Shown here: positions 26,645 to 35,703 of the stretch, one piece after another
How the letters are laid out: the number at the start of each line of letters is the position of its first letter
How positions within the stretch are numbered: position 1 is the first letter of the stretch
Assembly (NCBI GenBank): GCA_042854365.1
Contig: AP031437.1
Location: 2,976,001-3,040,000, forward strand
Source of the DNA: Anaeromassilibacillus sp001305115
GTDB lineage: Bacteria > Bacillota > Clostridia > Oscillospirales > Acutalibacteraceae
Length of the DNA stretch: 64,000 bases
Direction of reading: 5' to 3'
Translations under genes and position numbers: made by a program
The notes under the pieces: generated by a model
What the model saw: the letters and a program-made list of their open reading frames with translations, nothing else
What the model was told of the DNA's origin: nothing
The model's database searches: none

Positions 26645-28720
26645 ATGAAATTTCAAATTATGCATGAAAGCAGTGGGCGCATGCGTATCCGCTGCTGCCA
26701 AAATCGGATGACATTGGAACAGGCGGATCTCCTGGAAGCATACCTTCAGCATATCACTGGAGTGCGGCAGGCGGTGGTCCATGAACGGACCTGCTGTGCT
26801 GTTATTTATTATCAAGACATCCGTGCGGATCTGCTGCAACAGATCAGCCGCTTCTCCTATGACGCCGAGAGCGTCGCCGATCTCGCTCCTCTGCACAGCG
26901 GCCGGGCGCTCAACCGCGCTTACGAGGAAAAATTGGTGGGGCGGGTTGTCTTTAAGGCCATCCGTTCCCTCTTTTTTCCCGCACCTTTGCGAATCGCCTA
27001 CACGCTGTGCCGGTCGATTCCCTATCTCCTTCGCGGTATCAAATGTCTTTTCCAGGGAAAGATGCGCGTGGAACTGTTGGATGGGCTATCTATTGGAATC
27101 TCCATGATCCGCCGCGATTTTTCGACTGCCAGTTCGGTAATGTTTTTGCTGGGACTTGGCGAGCTCTTGGAAGAGTGGACCCACAAAAAGTCTGTGGATG
27201 ATCTGGCCCGTTGCATGTCTTTGAACATTGACCGCGTGTGGCTTAAGACATCTTCCGGGGAAATTCTGGTACCCTTAAATCAAGTTAAGGCCGGCGACCG
27301 CATTTCCGTGCGTATGGGTGGTCTGATCCCCTTAGACAGTACCATCGAGGAAGGCGAAGTAATGGTCAATCAGGCATCCCTCACCGGAGAATCCATTCCT
27401 GTCCCGAAACGTCCCGGCACAGCCGTCTACGCCGGCACTGTGGTGGAAGAGGGCGAGTGTGTGCTCCGTGTGACCCAACAATCCGGAGAAAGCCGTTACG
27501 ATAAAATTGTTGCCATGATTGAGCAGTCTGAAAAACTGAAATCTGCTGCGGAAAGCAAGGCATCCAATTTGGCCGATAAGCTGGTGCCCTATACCCTGTT
27601 TGGGAGTGTCCTGGCCTATTTATGGACCCGGAACGTCACCCGCGCGTTGTCTGTTCTGATGGTCGATTTCTCCTGCGCGTTGAAGCTGGCCATGCCCTTG
27701 GCTGTGCTTTCCGCCATGCGTGAAGCCAGCAGTTATCATGTAACTGTGAAGGGCGGAAAGTACTTGGAGGCCGTCGCCAAAGCGGATACAATTGTCTTTG
27801 ATAAAACCGGTACTCTGACCTACGCCTGCCCGGTCGTCTCAGAGGTGATTCCCTTTGGCGGCCACAGCGAGGAGGATATGCTCCGGCTGGCGGCCTGCCT
27901 GGAAGAGCATTTCCCCCATTCTATGGCCAACGCTGTGGTACAGGCTGCCCGAGATCGCGGCCTTTCCCACGAGGAAATGCATTCCCAGGTGGAATATTTG
28001 GTGGCCCACGGAATCGCCAGTACGGTCGGAAATGAACGTGTGGTGATCGGCAGCGCACATTTTGTCTTTGAAGACGAGGCGTGTGCCATTCCGAATGGCG
28101 ACCAACCGCGCTTTGACGCGCTTCCAGAGCAGTACTCCCATCTGTACCTTGCCATTGGCGGACAGCTGGCCGCTGTCATTTGTATTTCCGATCCCCTTCG
28201 TGCAGAGGCTGAAGCGGTCATCAATGCTCTGCGCCGCCTGGGGATTCAAAAAACCGTTATGCTCACCGGAGACAGTGAGCGAACCGCAGCAGCCATTGCC
28301 GCCCAAGTCGGTGTGGACGAATACCATTCCGAGGTCCTTCCTGAGGACAAAGCTCGATTTGTAGAAGCAGAGCGTGCACAGGGGCACACGGTGATCATGC
28401 TGGGCGACGGCATCAACGATTCCCCTGCGCTATCCGCTGCAGATGTAGGCATTGCCATCAGCGACGGTGCAGCAATTGCACGGGAAATCGCCGATATTAC
28501 AATCGCAGCCGACGACTTGTTCGAACTGGTCAACCTGCGTATGATTGCTAGCAGCCTGATGCGCCGGATTCAATCGAACTACCGCTTTGTCATTGGATTC
28601 AACGGCGGTTTGATCGGTCTCGGTGTTGCAGGCGTCCTTCCTCCTGCGACCTCAGCCATGCTGCACAATCTGTCTACATTGGGTGTCAGCCTGCGCAGCA
28701 TGACCAATCTGCTGGAATAA
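26645..28720 (+). CDS. P1B-type heavy-metal translocating ATPase with altered TM metal motif
   Basis: 691 residues from ATG 26645 (CGGAGG upstream). It has an N-terminal HMA-like domain without CxxC, the actuator TGES (QASLTGESIPVPK), phosphorylation Asp386 (DKTGTL), MLTGDSERTAAAIA, and the hinge GDGINDSPALSAADVGIAIS. The membrane motif that is usually Cys-Pro-Cys reads Ser-Cys-Ala (VDFSCALKLAMP, Cys344), so the metal is unlikely to be handled as in CopA. It has the DUF6110-like partner typical of a Clostridia subgroup. A role in exporting Fe, Mn or Zn is possible; the metal cannot be read from sequence. Confidence 0.9.
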   Translation: MKFQIMHESSGRMRIRCCQNRMTLEQADLLEAYLQHITGVRQAVVHERTCCAVIYYQDIRADLLQQISRFSYDAESVADLAPLHSGRALNRAYEEKLVGRVVFKAIRSLFFPAPLRIAYTLCRSIPYLLRGIKCLFQGKMRVELLDGLSIGISMIRRDFSTASSVMFLLGLGELLEEWTHKKSVDDLARCMSLNIDRVWLKTSSGEILVPLNQVKAGDRISVRMGGLIPLDSTIEEGEVMVNQASLTGESIPVPKRPGTAVYAGTVVEEGECVLRVTQQSGESRYDKIVAMIEQSEKLKSAAESKASNLADKLVPYTLFGSVLAYLWTRNVTRALSVLMVDFSCALKLAMPLAVLSAMREASSYHVTVKGGKYLEAVAKADTIVFDKTGTLTYACPVVSEVIPFGGHSEEDMLRLAACLEEHFPHSMANAVVQAARDRGLSHEEMHSQVEYLVAHGIASTVGNERVVIGSAHFVFEDEACAIPNGDQPRFDALPEQYSHLYLAIGGQLAAVICISDPLRAEAEAVINALRRLGIQKTVMLTGDSERTAAAIAAQVGVDEYHSEVLPEDKARFVEAERAQGHTVIMLGDGINDSPALSAADVGIAISDGAAIAREIADITIAADDLFELVNLRMIASSLMRRIQSNYRFVIGFNGGLIGLGVAGVLPPATSAMLHNLSTLGVSLRSMTNLLE

Positions 28721-28859
28721 AAAAACACCGGCAACCGCTTCCAAAACATCTCATAAGTCAAGCAACGCGCTTTTTCAGGAAATGTTGCCTGCACAATGCA
28801 CACAGAATACCATTGAGTATGGTTCTTTCGAAGATACCTGGCTGTCGCCCGAAAATGGC

Positions 28860-28917
28860 AGACGGACAAACGGCGTCCCTCCCTTTCAAAAGGTAGATGG
28901 ACGCCGTTTGTCCGTCT
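28860..28917. terminator. Bidirectional terminator between convergent genes
   Basis: Perfect 19-bp arms (agacggacaaacggcgtcc at 28860-28878, complement at 28899-28917), followed by T-rich sequence. It separates the ATPase gene from the convergent Cys-rich regulator gene. Confidence 0.85.
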
Positions 28918-28947
28918 TTCTTCATTTCTTACTCGACTTGGTTCCCG

Positions 28948-29187
28948 TTACAGTTCCTCCTGGGGAAGCTTTACCAGTTCGAACGAGGGGGTATGATGCC
29001 CATGCGAACCACAATGCCCACAACCTTTGCACTGGGGTCCACAGCCGCATGTCTTTCGAAGATAACCATCGTACTCCAAGGATTCCACCTGCTTTTGGAC
29101 CTCTTCTTGCGGTTTTTGCAAGGAATCTGCCAGATCCTTTACGGACCAGGCGCGGCCCTCCTCCAACAGTTCCATGAGTTTATCCAT
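28948..29187 (-). CDS. FeoC-like winged-helix protein with Cys cluster
   Basis: 79 residues from ATG 29187 (GGGGGTG upstream). MDKLMELLEEGRAWSVKDLA continuing DSLQKPQEEVQKQVESLEYD is a small winged helix. It is followed by TCGCGPQCKGCGHCGSHGHH, a dense Cys/His cluster likely to bind Fe-S or metal, as in FeoC-type regulators. It is convergent with the P-type ATPase. Family assignment is tentative; it could also be an ArsR/DprA-like metal sensor. Confidence 0.65.
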   Translation of the reverse strand: MDKLMELLEEGRAWSVKDLADSLQKPQEEVQKQVESLEYDGYLRKTCGCGPQCKGCGHCGSHGHHTPSFELVKLPQEEL

Positions 29188-29594
29188 CTTATTCACCCCC
29201 TCGTGCATTGAAAAAATTCCTATCCAAAATAAGGCCATCTCTAAAAGAACGTATAAAACCATCTACATTTTGCGCTTCACCGTCCTTAAATCGCCTCTGT
29301 GTATTCAAACGTCGCATCCCATCTATTCCATCTAGGCACGATTCCCGTCTAAGCCGAGGAACTGTATCACCCCTATAAGGGCTTGATACCATCCAGCCCC
29401 TTAGAAGCACTGTATCACTCATTTTTGCATCGCTTGTCCTGTCACCCGTAAACAGGTCCCATCTTTTTGGCCAAGCCCAGTTCCTTTTTAGGTGCCTGTA
29501 TAACCAGCTGTTCTACTCAATACTGGAAGCGTTACCCTTTACTCTCCCCACAAAGCAGGAGATTCGTATTTTGCTACAGTATGCAAGATAAAAG
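29188..29594. other. Intergenic stretch with no recognised gene
   Basis: About 400 bp between the Cys-rich regulator and the HMA gene. It contains repeated short tgtatcac words (29350-29420) but no supported reading frame, RNA or promoter pair that I can identify. Confidence 0.4.
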
Positions 29595-29630
29595 ATGCAC
29601 AAAAGTTAGCTTTAGCTAACTTTTGTGCAT
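29595..29630. promoter_or_regulatory. TTAG-N6-CTAA palindrome (site B), 36-nt perfect palindrome
   Basis: Core TTAGCTTTAGCTAA at 29606-29619 within perfect 16-bp arms (atgcacaaaagttagc). It starts 9 bp beyond the stop of the HMA gene, so it may act both as an operator and, on the minus strand where cttttatc follows, as a weak terminator. Confidence 0.65.
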
Positions 29631-29638
29631 AAAAATTT

Positions 29639-30034
29639 CTATTGCTCTTCACGCGCTTCTGACTGTCCCGGTTGTACCGAAAGGACCAGATACCCTACCT
29701 TTTGGACCACCTCGCGTAAGGTATCCTCTGAAAGTACCTGCTTTGTCCGTACAATGGCCTTTCGAGAACCAAGATCCACCTGGGCCCAAACACCATCCAA
29801 GTTGTTGAGCGCATTTTCTACCCGCCTCACACAGTTTGAACATGTCATCCCATCAATCGTCAGAACCGTTTCATACGGATAATGGCTTTTATCCCGATCC
29901 GCCACCTTCACCTTCTTGACGGGCGGTTCATGTTCGCCACAACAGCCACCCCCTTGACGAAGTTTCCGGACATAGCTATAGACACCATAAATACATGCCA
30001 ATGCCAGTAAGACCGGAATAATAATGTTGACCAT
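29639..30034 (-). CDS. Membrane-anchored HMA metal-binding protein
   Basis: 131 residues. An N-terminal helix (IIIPVLLALACIYGVYSYV), a short GGGCCGEHEPP linker, then a heavy-metal-associated domain with the metal motif GMTCSNC (TIDGMTCSNCVRRVENALNN). It probably hands a metal ion to a transporter at the membrane. Its promoter carries operator site C, and site B lies just past the stop. It is divergent from the TetR gene. Confidence 0.85.
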   Translation of the reverse strand: MVNIIIPVLLALACIYGVYSYVRKLRQGGGCCGEHEPPVKKVKVADRDKSHYPYETVLTIDGMTCSNCVRRVENALNNLDGVWAQVDLGSRKAIVRTKQVLSEDTLREVVQKVGYLVLSVQPGQSEAREEQ

Positions 30035-30051
30035 TTCTAAAGCCCCCTCAG

Positions 30052-30096
30052 TTAGTCTCTGCTAATTAAAGTAGCACAAAAAACCTATTCTGTCAA
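30052..30096 (-). promoter_or_regulatory. HMA-gene promoter with TTAG-N6-CTAA operator (site C)
   Basis: On the minus strand TTGACA (30091-30096), 17-bp spacer and TACTTT (30068-30073) are followed at once by TTAGCAGAGACTAA (30052-30065), over the expected start point. This is a classic repressor position. Confidence 0.75.
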
Positions 30097-30194
30097 TGTG
30101 GCTTCGCCGCCTTTATCCCTTGACAAAACAGAAATCAAAGCTACAATGAATAGTGAAACGGGATCTATACCGGTTGCCCCGCAGGGAGGGTTTT

Positions 30195-30809
30195 GTGCCA
30201 AGGGATAAAAGCGCCAGCTTTGCCAGAATTGTCCCCGCAGCAAAAGCTGAATTCCTGAAAAAAGGGTTTGCAAAAGCTTCCATGCGATCCATCGCGGAAG
30301 CTGCTGGAATGACATCGGCTGGATTATATCGCCATTTTGCAGATAAAGAGGCCGTGTTCGCCTCCTTGGTAGAACCATTGCTCTCTAAATTGGACCAAGT
30401 TTACCAAACCATCAAGGAACGGGACTATGAGCTGTTGGTTGTGAAACAGCTGGACGAAATATGGGCTAGTAATGCAGAAGTGATCTATTTCCTCGATTTG
30501 ATTTATGACCATTTCGATGCCTTTAAATTGTTGCTCTGCTGTTCTTCCGGGACCAAATACGAAAACTTTATCCATGATTTCGTCGTTTTGGAGCAAAAAG
30601 AGACCTTACAGTTCATGGAAGCAGCGCGCAAATGCGGCGTACCCGTCCGTACGATCGATGAACGGGAGCTTCACCTCCTTCTCAGTGCATATTCCACGGC
30701 TCTGTTTGAAGTGGTCGTGCACGATTTTACGAAGGAAGAGGCAGCACACTACCTGACTACGCTTCGTCAGTTTTTCTATCCGGGTTGGAGAACGGTCTTG
30801 GGGCTCTGA
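30195..30809 (+). CDS. TetR-family transcriptional regulator
   Basis: 204 residues from GTG 30195 (GGGAGGG just upstream). The N-terminal helix-turn-helix reads AAKAEFLKKGFAKASMRSIA then EAAGMTSAGLYRHFADKEAV. The C-terminal ligand-binding half is helical and unassigned. A promoter (TTGACA at about 30119, 16-bp spacer, TACAAT) precedes it. It lies between the divergent HMA gene and two ABC half-transporters, and a short hairpin with T-run (30802-30826) ends it. It probably controls the ABC pair. Confidence 0.9.
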   Translation: MPRDKSASFARIVPAAKAEFLKKGFAKASMRSIAEAAGMTSAGLYRHFADKEAVFASLVEPLLSKLDQVYQTIKERDYELLVVKQLDEIWASNAEVIYFLDLIYDHFDAFKLLLCCSSGTKYENFIHDFVVLEQKETLQFMEAARKCGVPVRTIDERELHLLLSAYSTALFEVVVHDFTKEEAAHYLTTLRQFFYPGWRTVLGL

Positions 30810-30826
30810 AGAGCCTCTCTTTTTTC
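30802..30826 (+). terminator. Terminator after TetR gene
   Basis: ggctc-tgaa-gagcc stem overlapping the TetR stop codon, followed by tctctttttt. Confidence 0.7.
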
Positions 30827-30834
30827 GCCCTTTG

Positions 30835-30848
30835 TTAGCTGTAGCTAA
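30835..30848. promoter_or_regulatory. TTAG-N6-CTAA operator (site D)
   Basis: TTAGCTGTAGCTAA, flanked by matching g and c. First of two sites in the 198-bp region before the ABC transporter pair. Confidence 0.7.
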
Positions 30849-30905
30849 CTATCAACATTCTTTTTTGTGAAATGGTTTGTATGCCGCTATTTTTTTGCTT
30901 TTTAG

Positions 30906-30919
30906 TTAGTTATCGCTAA
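30906..30919. promoter_or_regulatory. TTAG-N6-CTAA operator (site E)
   Basis: TTAGTTATCGCTAA, 71 bp after site D and 88 bp before the ABC start. Paired sites suggest tight metal-dependent control. Confidence 0.7.
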
Positions 30920-31007
30920 CTTAAAATTCTTTGAGGGTCTGTTTCTTTCCCAATCTGCGGTTCTATGTCCAACCGGAATTTATTTCATTAAGGAGGCGTT
31001 ATTCCCC

Positions 31008-32798
31008 ATGAACAAAAAAAAGCAGAGCAGCTTGTCCCGCCTGCTGGGTTATGCAGGCGGGCACAAGAAGCTGACCATCTTGGGCTGTACCCTGTCCGGG
31101 GTGTCGGCGGCCCTTTCACTGATGCCCTATGTATGTATCTGGCTTGCTGTACAGGGGGCCTTCCGTGCTTTTCCTTCACTTTCACAGGCCACTGGACTCG
31201 AGCGGTTTGGCTGGATGGCAGTCGCATTTGCCGGTGCCAGCATACTCGTCTATTTTGGGGCCTTGATGTGTACCCATCTCGCCGCGTTCCATACCGCTCG
31301 AAATATGCGGCGGACCGCCATCGATCACGCGGTCGACCTCCCTCTCGGCTTTTTTTCCAGCAATCAGACCGGCCGTCTGCGCAAGATCATCGACGACAAT
31401 GCCGGGATGACTGAAACCCTATTGGCTCACGAACTTCCCGACCTAGTGGGAGCGATCGTCACCCCTGTTGTTGCCCTCGTATTGCTTTTTGTGTTCGACT
31501 GGCGGATGGGATTGGTTTGTTTGATTCCTATGATCGTTTCCATCTGGCTGATGACGTTGATGATGGGTGGAAAAAATGCGAAATTTTTCGAACGCTATCA
31601 GATTCAGTTAGAAAATATGAGCAGCGAAGCAGTGGAGTATATCCGCGGAATCCCTGTCGTCAAGGTCTTTCAGCAAACCGTTCATTCCTTTAAAAACTTC
31701 TATCAAGCGATCATGTCCTATAAGGAACTGGCCTCCGGTTATGCGATGAGTTGCCGGACCCCCTTGGTTTGGTTTACCACGGTTTTAAACGGCACCTTCC
31801 TTTTGCTTATCCCTATGGGGATGCTCATGACCGCTGCAGCCGGTGGAGATGGCTGGGATGTTCTGTTAAACATGATTTTTTATATCCTCTTTGCTCCGGC
31901 CTGTGGTGGCATGATGAACCGCATTATGTACGCTTCGCAGGCTCTGATGGAAGCCGACGAGGCGATTCGTAAGCTCAATCTGATTCTGGAACAGAAGCCT
32001 TTAGCCGAACCGGCACATCCTCAGTCTCCAAGCGGGCATAGCGTTGTGTTCAAGAACGTGACCTTTACCTATCCTGGCGCGGACCGGCCTGCGCTTCAAC
32101 ACGCGAGCTTTACGGTTCCTGAGGGGGCGACAGTCGCCTTAGTGGGCCCTTCTGGCGGGGGTAAAACCACCGCGGCTACACTGATCCCCCGGTTTTGGGA
32201 CGCACAAGAAGGTTCTGTTCAGGTGGGCGGCGTGGATGTCCGGCAGATTTCCACCCGCGATTTGATGGCTCAAGTAGCCTTTGTTTTTCAGGATACGCGC
32301 TTGTTTAAGGCCAGCCTCCTGGAAAATATCCGGGCGGCCCGGCCTTCAGCCAGCCGGGAGGAGGCTTTGCAGGCTGCTCATGCAGCCCAATGCGACGATA
32401 TTCTCGAGAAGTTGCCCGACGGTATCGATACCGTCGTCGGTGCAAAAGGGGTCTATCTGTCCGGGGGCGAACAGCAGCGCATTGCTTTGGCGCGTGCCAT
32501 TTTAAAGGATGCACCAATCGTCTTGTTGGACGAAGCGACTGCTTTTGCTGATCCTGAAAATGAGTATCAGATTCAGAAGGCCTTTGAATCTTTGACCCGC
32601 GGAAAAACGGTGTTGATGGTTGCTCACCGCCTTTCCACTATTCAAAATGCCGATCGGATTCTTGTGCTCTCCGAAGGCCAAATCTTACAGAGCGGTACCC
32701 ATCAGCAACTTCTGGAGCAAAAGGGATTATATGCACAAATGTGGCAGAATTATCAGACCTCTGCCCAATGGAAGGTTGGAAAGGAGGCTGTGCAATGA
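31008..32798 (+). CDS. ABC transporter, fused membrane-ATPase half (IrtA/YbtP-like)
   Basis: 596 residues: six membrane segments in the first 320 residues, then an ATPase with Walker A GPSGGGKTT, signature YLSGGEQQR, Walker B IVLLDEATAFADPE and VAHRLSTIQNAD. The ATG has AAGGAGG upstream. The stop overlaps the next gene (ATGA), so the two halves are made together as a heterodimer. Exporter-fold half-transporters with iron-type operators (sites D, E) resemble YbtPQ/IrtAB, which take up Fe-siderophores. Import versus export cannot be decided from sequence. Confidence 0.88.
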   Translation: MNKKKQSSLSRLLGYAGGHKKLTILGCTLSGVSAALSLMPYVCIWLAVQGAFRAFPSLSQATGLERFGWMAVAFAGASILVYFGALMCTHLAAFHTARNMRRTAIDHAVDLPLGFFSSNQTGRLRKIIDDNAGMTETLLAHELPDLVGAIVTPVVALVLLFVFDWRMGLVCLIPMIVSIWLMTLMMGGKNAKFFERYQIQLENMSSEAVEYIRGIPVVKVFQQTVHSFKNFYQAIMSYKELASGYAMSCRTPLVWFTTVLNGTFLLLIPMGMLMTAAAGGDGWDVLLNMIFYILFAPACGGMMNRIMYASQALMEADEAIRKLNLILEQKPLAEPAHPQSPSGHSVVFKNVTFTYPGADRPALQHASFTVPEGATVALVGPSGGGKTTAATLIPRFWDAQEGSVQVGGVDVRQISTRDLMAQVAFVFQDTRLFKASLLENIRAARPSASREEALQAAHAAQCDDILEKLPDGIDTVVGAKGVYLSGGEQQRIALARAILKDAPIVLLDEATAFADPENEYQIQKAFESLTRGKTVLMVAHRLSTIQNADRILVLSEGQILQSGTHQQLLEQKGLYAQMWQNYQTSAQWKVGKEAVQ

Positions 32799-34561
32799 TT
32801 CGGAAATTGCAACACATCTTCGCTCTATCGGAACAAGGGACAAAGGACCTGGTCAGCGGTGTATTTTGGTGTACGGTCTGCAATTTATCCCTTATGGCGC
32901 CGGTTGGTCTCCTGTTCTTTGTCTTACAGGCCATGATTGCTGCTTTGACAGAAGGGACCGATCCCTCTTCGGGTGTGTGGGGATACACCCTTGGCGCCCT
33001 GATCATTCTTGTGTTCATCTTTTTGTTCCATTGGAAGGAATACGCCAAAACATATACGGGCACCTATGAAGAGAGTGCCAACCGCCGGGTTCGCCTTGCA
33101 GAAAAGCTCCGCGCACTCCCCCTCTCCTTTTTTGGAAACCGGGACCTGGCTGACTTGACCAATACCATCATGTCCGACTGCTCCAGCCTGGAACAATCCT
33201 TTTCCCATTACATTCCCCAGCTGATTGCTACCTGTTTTTCCACGGCGCTCATCGCCATCGGTCTTTTGTCTATGGACTGGCGCTTGGGATTGGCGGTGTT
33301 GTGGGTACTTCCTGTTGCACTCATTCTTGCTGTGGGTTCCAAGTTCCTACAAGACAAATTTGGAACACGCAGCATTCTTGCCAAACGTGCGGCCTCTGAT
33401 GGAATTCAAGAATGTCTGGAAACCATCCGTGACATCAAGGCATGCAATCAAAAGGAACACTACCTAGAGAGTGTACACGCCAAGATTGATGGCGTTGAAT
33501 CTGCTGCAATTCATGCTGAGTTGACTACAGGCGTGTTTATCACATCCGCCCAAGCGATTCTTCGTCTAGGGTTGGCAACGACCGTCCTCGTGGGCGCACA
33601 TCTGCTAATTACAGGCGGTGTGGATCTTCTGACCTATCTTGTCTTTTTGATCGCCGCGGCACGGTTCTATGATCCCATGGCATTGGCGTTGCAAAACCTG
33701 GCCGCTACCTTTAGTGCAAAACTGCAGATCGAACGTATGCGTCAAATCGAGGAACAACCCGTACAAACCGGTTCCAATACTTGTACTCCCAACGGGTATG
33801 ACATCCAATTTGACCATGTTTCTTTCTCTTACCATTCGGATGAAGGTGTTCTGTCCGACGTATCTTTTACGGCTAAGCAAGGGGAGGTCACTGCGCTTGT
33901 CGGGCCCTCTGGCGGTGGTAAGTCGACAGCCGCCAAATTGGCAGCACGCTTCTGGGATGTCAATTCTGGAACCATTACTCTGGGAGGCATTGATGTGACC
34001 TGTGTGGAGCCAGAAGCTCTGCTAAACTATTACGCAATTGTCTTTCAAGATGTGGTCCTTTTCCGCGATACCATCATGGAAAACATCCGTTTAGGACGGC
34101 GCGAGGCGACCGATCAAGAAGTATTGGAAGCAGCCCGCGCTGCACAATGCGACGAATTCATCCGTAAGCTTCCGCAGGGATACCAAACCGTCATCGGAGA
34201 AAATGGTTCTACTTTGTCCGGAGGCGAACGGCAGCGCATCTCCATCGCGCGGGCACTTCTAAAGGATGCTCCTGTAATTTTGCTGGATGAAGCGACAGCT
34301 TCTCTGGATGTTGAAAATGAGAGTGCTGTTCAAGCGGCCCTTTCCCGCCTAGTACAAAATAAGACGGTGTTGATTATCGCTCATCGTATGCGTACGGTAG
34401 CCCATGCGGACCACATTGTTGTCTTGAAAGATGGGAAAGTCGCTGAACAGGGCACCCCTGCCCAATTGATGGAACAAAAAGGATTATACCATCACATGGT
34501 GCAACTACAAAAGGAGAGCGCTTCCTGGCAACTGAATGAGCGGCCATCGTCTCGATTATGA
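32795..34561 (+). CDS. ABC transporter, fused membrane-ATPase half (IrtB/YbtQ-like)
   Basis: 588 residues from ATG 32795, overlapping its partner by 4 bp. The membrane part has six helices (PVGLLFFVLQAMIAALTEGT, FFGNRDLADLTNTIMSD). The ATPase has GPSGGGKSTAAKLAARFWDV, LSGGERQR, VILLDEATASLDVENE and IAHRMRTVAHAD. It is related to but distinct from the first half. Downstream lies a hairpin terminator. Confidence 0.88.
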   Translation: MIRKLQHIFALSEQGTKDLVSGVFWCTVCNLSLMAPVGLLFFVLQAMIAALTEGTDPSSGVWGYTLGALIILVFIFLFHWKEYAKTYTGTYEESANRRVRLAEKLRALPLSFFGNRDLADLTNTIMSDCSSLEQSFSHYIPQLIATCFSTALIAIGLLSMDWRLGLAVLWVLPVALILAVGSKFLQDKFGTRSILAKRAASDGIQECLETIRDIKACNQKEHYLESVHAKIDGVESAAIHAELTTGVFITSAQAILRLGLATTVLVGAHLLITGGVDLLTYLVFLIAAARFYDPMALALQNLAATFSAKLQIERMRQIEEQPVQTGSNTCTPNGYDIQFDHVSFSYHSDEGVLSDVSFTAKQGEVTALVGPSGGGKSTAAKLAARFWDVNSGTITLGGIDVTCVEPEALLNYYAIVFQDVVLFRDTIMENIRLGRREATDQEVLEAARAAQCDEFIRKLPQGYQTVIGENGSTLSGGERQRISIARALLKDAPVILLDEATASLDVENESAVQAALSRLVQNKTVLIIAHRMRTVAHADHIVVLKDGKVAEQGTPAQLMEQKGLYHHMVQLQKESASWQLNERPSSRL

Positions 34562-34672
34562 CATTTTGTTTCCAGCTGGCATCATCTCATGTTTGTGAAC
34601 GGTATTCCCGGCTCAAACATCGGATTTCTCCAACCTTAAATAAAGACTTTAGAATTTATTGATTTTTATATC

Positions 34673-34720
34673 AAAAGCTCTTGAGTTTGTTACAAGTGTA
34701 ACAAAGCCCAAGGGCTTTTT
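34673..34720 (+). terminator. Terminator after ABC pair
   Basis: Long imperfect stem (tcaaaagctcttgagtttgttac / gtaacaaagcccaagggctttt halves around aagt) ending in TTTTT. Confidence 0.75.
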
Positions 34721-34798
34721 GAATTCTTTCACACTTTCTTAAATGGTATATCCTGTAAACCTTTTGAAAAATCATTATAAATTTCAGTACTCTCCTAT

Positions 34799-35076
34799 TT
34801 ACAACGTTAAGGCCAGGGTTATAAGTGTGCGGCGGCTTTGAGAGAAAGCCCCGGTAGGATGGAAAAGACGATGGACAGCTTCCTTATAAAGCTTCGTCCT
34901 CACGGGATACATTTCCCTTTGAAGGGAGCAAACAATCAATACGGAAGAACGCCCTATGTTGCCTAGTATCTTTTGTAAAAACCCGCTTGACAATTTGTTT
35001 GGTGAGTCCTTTAGGAAAGACTGGTCGAGTACATACAACCCATTGTGTGGTAATCCTGCCAACATCTGATAAAGAC
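34799..35076 (-). other. Unassigned coding remnant fused to GH2 fragment
   Basis: An open minus-strand frame reads RRLYQMLAGLPHNGLYVLDQ then SFLKDSPNKLSSGFLQKILG. It begins at the boundary of the duplicated GH2 fragment and has no start or ribosome site of its own. I do not recognise the family; it is probably the end of a lost gene. Confidence 0.35.
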
Positions 35077-35703
35077 GCCTGCATCCGCCCGCCAGCAGCC
35101 TTCTTTTGTAGTGAAACGGATATTCAGGAAGCACTCCTCGCCGGGCTGTAGGTCAGCCGGCGCAGTATAGCCTTCCAGGGTGATGTCCACCGTCTCTTGC
35201 GGAGGAACATCCACGGACTGCGTATGGCTTGCAATGGACTCTCCATCGCGGATCAATTCCCAGGTCATGTCGTATTCGTTTGCATTGGTATCGATGTATT
35301 CATTGTCGATGGTAATAACGCCCGCTTCCAGATCCTTTGCCGTCATCTGGAAGGACTGGTAAACCTTCTTGACTTCATACATGGCCGGATGAATGGTGCG
35401 ATCCGGCGCAATAATGCCATTGACGTAGAAATTATTTTTGCCGGTATAGACGTCCCAGTCGCCGTCATAAGCCCAATAGGTCTCGCCGGGCTCCGCGCCG
35501 GGAATCTGGGTGTTGATCGACTGGTCCGCCCAGTCCCAAATCCAACCGCCCTGGAGGTTCGGATACTTGCGGATGATGTCCCAATAGTCCTTCAAAGCGC
35601 CTGTGCTGTTGCCCATCGAATGGTCATATTCGCACATGACATACGGGGATTTGCCGCTCTTACCTTTCTTTTCCACGTCCGTGTAAGCGGGGTACATATT
35701 CGA
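35077..35703 (-). pseudogene. 627-bp duplicated fragment of the dockerin-bearing GH2 gene
   Basis: Matches 38896-39522 of the gene at 36334-41172 base for base in length and in the same orientation, with a few substitutions (for example ESIASHTQ where the parent has KPVAHNTQ). It covers about residues 551-759 of the parent, including the nucleophile motif CEYDHSMGN, but has no start, signal peptide or acid/base region. It cannot be functional. Confidence 0.9.

Noticed and set aside
27839..28387. Minus-strand frame inside the P-type ATPase gene
   Set aside because: Antisense to a fully conserved ATPase region; no ribosome site.
29189..29422. 77-residue minus-strand frame between the FeoC-like and HMA genes
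   Set aside because: No ribosome site, no recognisable domain, and it overlaps the upstream region of the FeoC-like gene.
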